NCBI RefSeq assembly: GCF_000212695.1
Contig: NC_015514.1
Location: forward strand, 1,364,001-1,428,000
Direction: 5' to 3'
Source of the DNA: Cellulomonas fimi ATCC 484
GTDB taxonomy: Bacteria > Actinomycetota > Actinomycetes > Actinomycetales > Cellulomonadaceae
Length of the DNA stretch: 64,000 bases
Shown here: positions 62,801-64,000 of the stretch, one piece after another
Layout: each line of letters opens with the position of its first letter
How positions within the stretch are numbered: position 1 is the first letter of the stretch
The notes under the pieces: generated by a model
The model's input: the letters and a program-made list of their open reading frames with translations, nothing else
What the model was told of the DNA's origin: nothing
Database searches by the model: none
Translations under genes and position numbers: made by a program

Positions 62801-63501
62801 GGCCGGAACTCCACGCCCGCGTCGCGGGCCGGGCTCACCACGGCCTCGTACGCCTCCTCGGCCGTGAGCAGGTCGAGCCGGTAGCGGGTGCGCAGGCGCG
62901 TCGGCACGACGCGCAGGTAGGGCTCGAGCGCGGCGAGGTGGTCCTCGCGGATCGCGAACACCGCCCACAGCCGGTGCTCGCGCAGCGCCTCGCCGACCTG
63001 CGCGAAGAACTCCCGCTTCACGTCGTCGTCGGTCGGGTCGAGGCTGAGCACCTCCTCGAACTGGTCGAAGACGAGCACCTCGTTGCCGGGCACGCCGTCG
63101 CGGTCCGGGCGTTGCCGCAGGTACTGCGCGAGCGTGAGGTCGCGCAGGCGGTCCATCGGGACCTGCGCCTCCTCGGGCACGTCGGACTCGAGCGAGAGCA
63201 GGGTGCTCATGAGGTACCGGTTGCGCGGCGCCGGGCGCATCGTCGCGACGTGCGGCGTGCTCACGCGGATCACGGGCAGCACCTCGAGCCCTTCGCGGTC
63301 GAGCGCGGGGATGAGGGCGGCGTTGAGCAGCGACGACTTGCCGGCGCCCGACGGGGAGTGCAGCAGCACGACGCGTTCGGCGACGACGAGGTTGAACAGC
63401 CGGTCGAGCGCCACGGCCCGGCCGTAGAGCGGCTGGCCGGCCCGGTAGGCCTGCGGCCCGACGTACGGGTGCGCGCGCACCTCGGGCAGGACGTCGGTCA
63501 C
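59899..63501 (-). CDS. nSTAND-type NTPase with transmembrane segment and beta-propeller
   Basis: 1200 aa. After YVGPQAYRAGQPLYGR (about 13-28) comes a P-loop HSPSGAGKSSLLNAAL (Lys55), where Ser49 replaces the usual first glycine. A Walker B region VLVFDQFEEVLSL follows, typical of the novel STAND-1 NTPases. A helical region runs to about residue 460. Then come a basic stretch RRRERRRRRW and one transmembrane helix (about 464-486), followed by WD40-like repeats to the C-terminus (for example AFRPDGRVLATADEDGVLRL). A Pro-rich insert (about 1020-1047) interrupts the propeller. GTG 63501 overlaps the SIR2-like gene stop (GTGA). STAND proteins are ligand-triggered switches, many used in antiviral defence or programmed death. 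Confidence 0.88.
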   Translation of the reverse strand: MTDVLPEVRAHPYVGPQAYRAGQPLYGRAVALDRLFNLVVAERVVLLHSPSGAGKSSLLNAALIPALDREGLEVLPVIRVSTPHVATMRPAPRNRYLMSTLLSLESDVPEEAQVPMDRLRDLTLAQYLRQRPDRDGVPGNEVLVFDQFEEVLSLDPTDDDVKREFFAQVGEALREHRLWAVFAIREDHLAALEPYLRVVPTRLRTRYRLDLLTAEEAYEAVVSPARDAGVEFRPEAAHALVDDLRQVRAQRLDGAVDVLGRYVEPVQLQLACTTIWDRRDPASTEITAADGVAGASVEQALTDYYDARVGAAARVTGVREDVIRDWFERRLVTPQGLRGQVLEGPLGSTERDAPVLRELDHLIRPETRRQATWYELSHDRFIEPVRRSNARWRAQHLTGFEQAAALWDENGRQRRLLLTGPHLDSARQDVAARRRVMQPHEQAFLEASLALDADRRRERRRRRWTQVLAVALAVLLVAAVALFGQTRRLLGRAQLDERQQRELFTAVSDLDQDAGSAARTAVDLARADLARDEALRDNTRDLLHLAATTTPVTAVLPADAPVLGAVQSAGGSRVLTVGATTADLWSRGEDPAGRPGFAHVGTVVAGEGEVVAFDVSRDGRTAAVVLDDGTVVVRHEAGAGADARVTRWPTPVGAVDLVVSADGARLATVGPGAAVTVWAVEAARRPDGHRVLDADVAGQEARTAAFRPDGRVLATADEDGVLRLWDLDAGRPVADVPTDGSEPALVRFGTDGTTIGTAGASGASVWDVATGTLLGSVTDAAAGSFAHGPDLSTVVAATRWGEVRSYDARTGARLGRAYLPGTDLGVAAVDEASPEQALVVPVGGRAALWQLQADVDPQQVDVSGGVAYRVRADGTVVRSSTADLADATAVVAPGPLWAFDADEAGGAVVTVTEDGAVQVWDTATGGLRHAEPPAALVDDASVAAGRLALVADDGVRAVDVASGTPLAAAPLPAGALAAVVELTPDGGAAVVGYREALPVPEPPDPRDRGSASPGLTADDGAPPGAAPPTAPPAAVPGTPPPPPTSGRERAEVGALVPLDGGDAVPLRMLVREADAPAAVAVAPDGAHATVATAQGDLAAFDLASGDLLWQRTLPHGRPLAVAFTPDGLLVVTGDRGVDVLDLTGDGALVAGIPANEYLDVATLDGRGGTVVVTLWGGAVVELPLEPDELVEHLDARLLDE

Positions 63502-64000
63502 CGCGACCCCCACTGGTCGTGCAGCTCCTTGACGAACGCCTCGGTGCTGCCCCAGTACAGGCTGACGGGCGCCCCCTCGCGGAAGTACCCCTCGAGGTAG
63601 GCGCGTGCGCGCACGGGGTCGCTCGTCGAGCCCTCCTCGGGGTCGATCTGCACCGCGACGTGGCTGTGCCCGTTCGCGGCCTTGCCCTCGTAGCTCATGA
63701 CGCTGCGGTACAGCACGCGGAAGTCCCACTCGTCGAGCCGGAAGCCGACGAACATCAGCGCGGTCCGGGTCAGCGCGCCGCGCACGCACTCGGGGACCAG
63801 CTCGCGGTTCTGCGTGACGCCGATGAGGTAGTCGAAGTAGTTGTCCTCGGTCAGCACGAGCGACTCGGGCACGTCGAGCAGCCCCAGCAGGTGGTAGACG
63901 AGCGGCCGTTCGACGGTCGGCCGGAACCCGGGCTCGCGGGCGTAGACCGACTCCTCCCACACGAAGTCGTCGTTCCACTGGCACAGCTCGATCTGCGGGT
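63498..64000 (-). CDS. SIR2-like domain protein (5' end beyond the window)
   Basis: The visible 166 residues are the C-terminal part of the protein; the frame stays open to the window edge (…ELCQWNDDFVWEE). The segment VERPLVYHLLGLLDVPESLV then LTEDNYFDYLIGV, followed by LMFVGFRLDEWDFRVLYRSV, is the pattern of SIR2-like domains in bacterial defence proteins, where a Sir2-fold NADase is the effector. The NAD-site residues lie outside the window. The gene overlaps the NTPase start, so SIR2 and STAND proteins are translationally coupled. Confidence 0.75.
   Translation of the reverse strand, partial: PQIELCQWNDDFVWEESVYAREPGFRPTVERPLVYHLLGLLDVPESLVLTEDNYFDYLIGVTQNRELVPECVRGALTRTALMFVGFRLDEWDFRVLYRSVMSYEGKAANGHSHVAVQIDPEEGSTSDPVRARAYLEGYFREGAPVSLYWGSTEAFVKELHDQWGSR

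Overview
The window is about 64 kb of very GC-rich DNA with dense, largely translationally coupled genes, as expected for a high-GC actinomycete. One gene gives a close identification. The protein encoded at 17472-18929 (minus) matches, as I remember it, the exoglucanase/xylanase Cex of Cellulomonas fimi in signal peptide, GH10 domain, Pro-Thr linker and CBM2. The source is therefore most likely Cellulomonas fimi or a very close relative. I saw no rRNA or tRNA gene, insertion sequence, prophage or CRISPR array.

Layout, left to right. 1-4.5 kb: an assimilatory nitrate reductase fused to a flavodoxin/FAD/NAD(P)H diflavin reductase. 4.5-9.4 kb (minus): a DUF1697 protein, a NatAB-like ABC exporter, a HIT protein and a membrane-anchored SUOX-type molybdoenzyme. 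9.5-15.7 kb: a five-gene operon with every junction overlapping, encoding NirB, NirD, a CysG-like siroheme protein, a uroporphyrinogen-III-synthase/winged-helix regulator (NnaR-like) and a sirohydrochlorin chelatase. Together with gene 1 this is a nitrate-to-ammonium assimilation block that carries its own siroheme supply.

15.8-21.1 kb: a lipoprotein hydrolase, a NYN-domain protein, cex, a divergent MarR regulator with a flavodoxin, and a soluble Ser/Thr kinase. 21.3-27.7 kb: a LacI/MalR-type regulator, a GH13 alpha-glucosidase and an ABC sugar importer lacking its own ATPase. 27.8-29.8 kb: ferrochelatase plus HemQ, the coproporphyrin-dependent heme route. 29.8-36.8 kb: a META protein, a luciferase-like monooxygenase, glutamate dehydrogenase, a small secreted protein and a PutA-like proline/P5C dehydrogenase. 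37.1-41.8 kb (minus): a CebR-like repressor and CebEFG-like cello-oligosaccharide importer with a 14-bp CebR-type palindrome upstream. This fits an organism that secretes Cex and takes up the released cello-oligosaccharides.

41.9-44.1 kb: a DUF2505 protein and a PdtaS-like sensor kinase. 44.2-52.8 kb (minus): seven genes with all six junctions overlapping, encoding a cholesterol-oxidase-like GMC oxidoreductase, a membrane metallophosphoesterase, an alpha/beta hydrolase, an acetoacetate-decarboxylase-family protein, two small membrane proteins and a patatin. I cannot assign a pathway to it. 52.9-57.9 kb: RlmC, DUF1905, an orphan Hcp-like protein, a phytase-like/GDPD secreted enzyme and a DinB-like protein.

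58.0-64.0 kb: a small secreted protein, a caspase/gingipain-fold protein with a visible His-Cys dyad and, convergent to it, a membrane-spanning nSTAND-type NTPase with a beta-propeller. The NTPase is overlapped by a SIR2-like gene that runs off the right edge. This last module is the best candidate for an undescribed conflict or defence system; the seven-gene GMC operon is the second.
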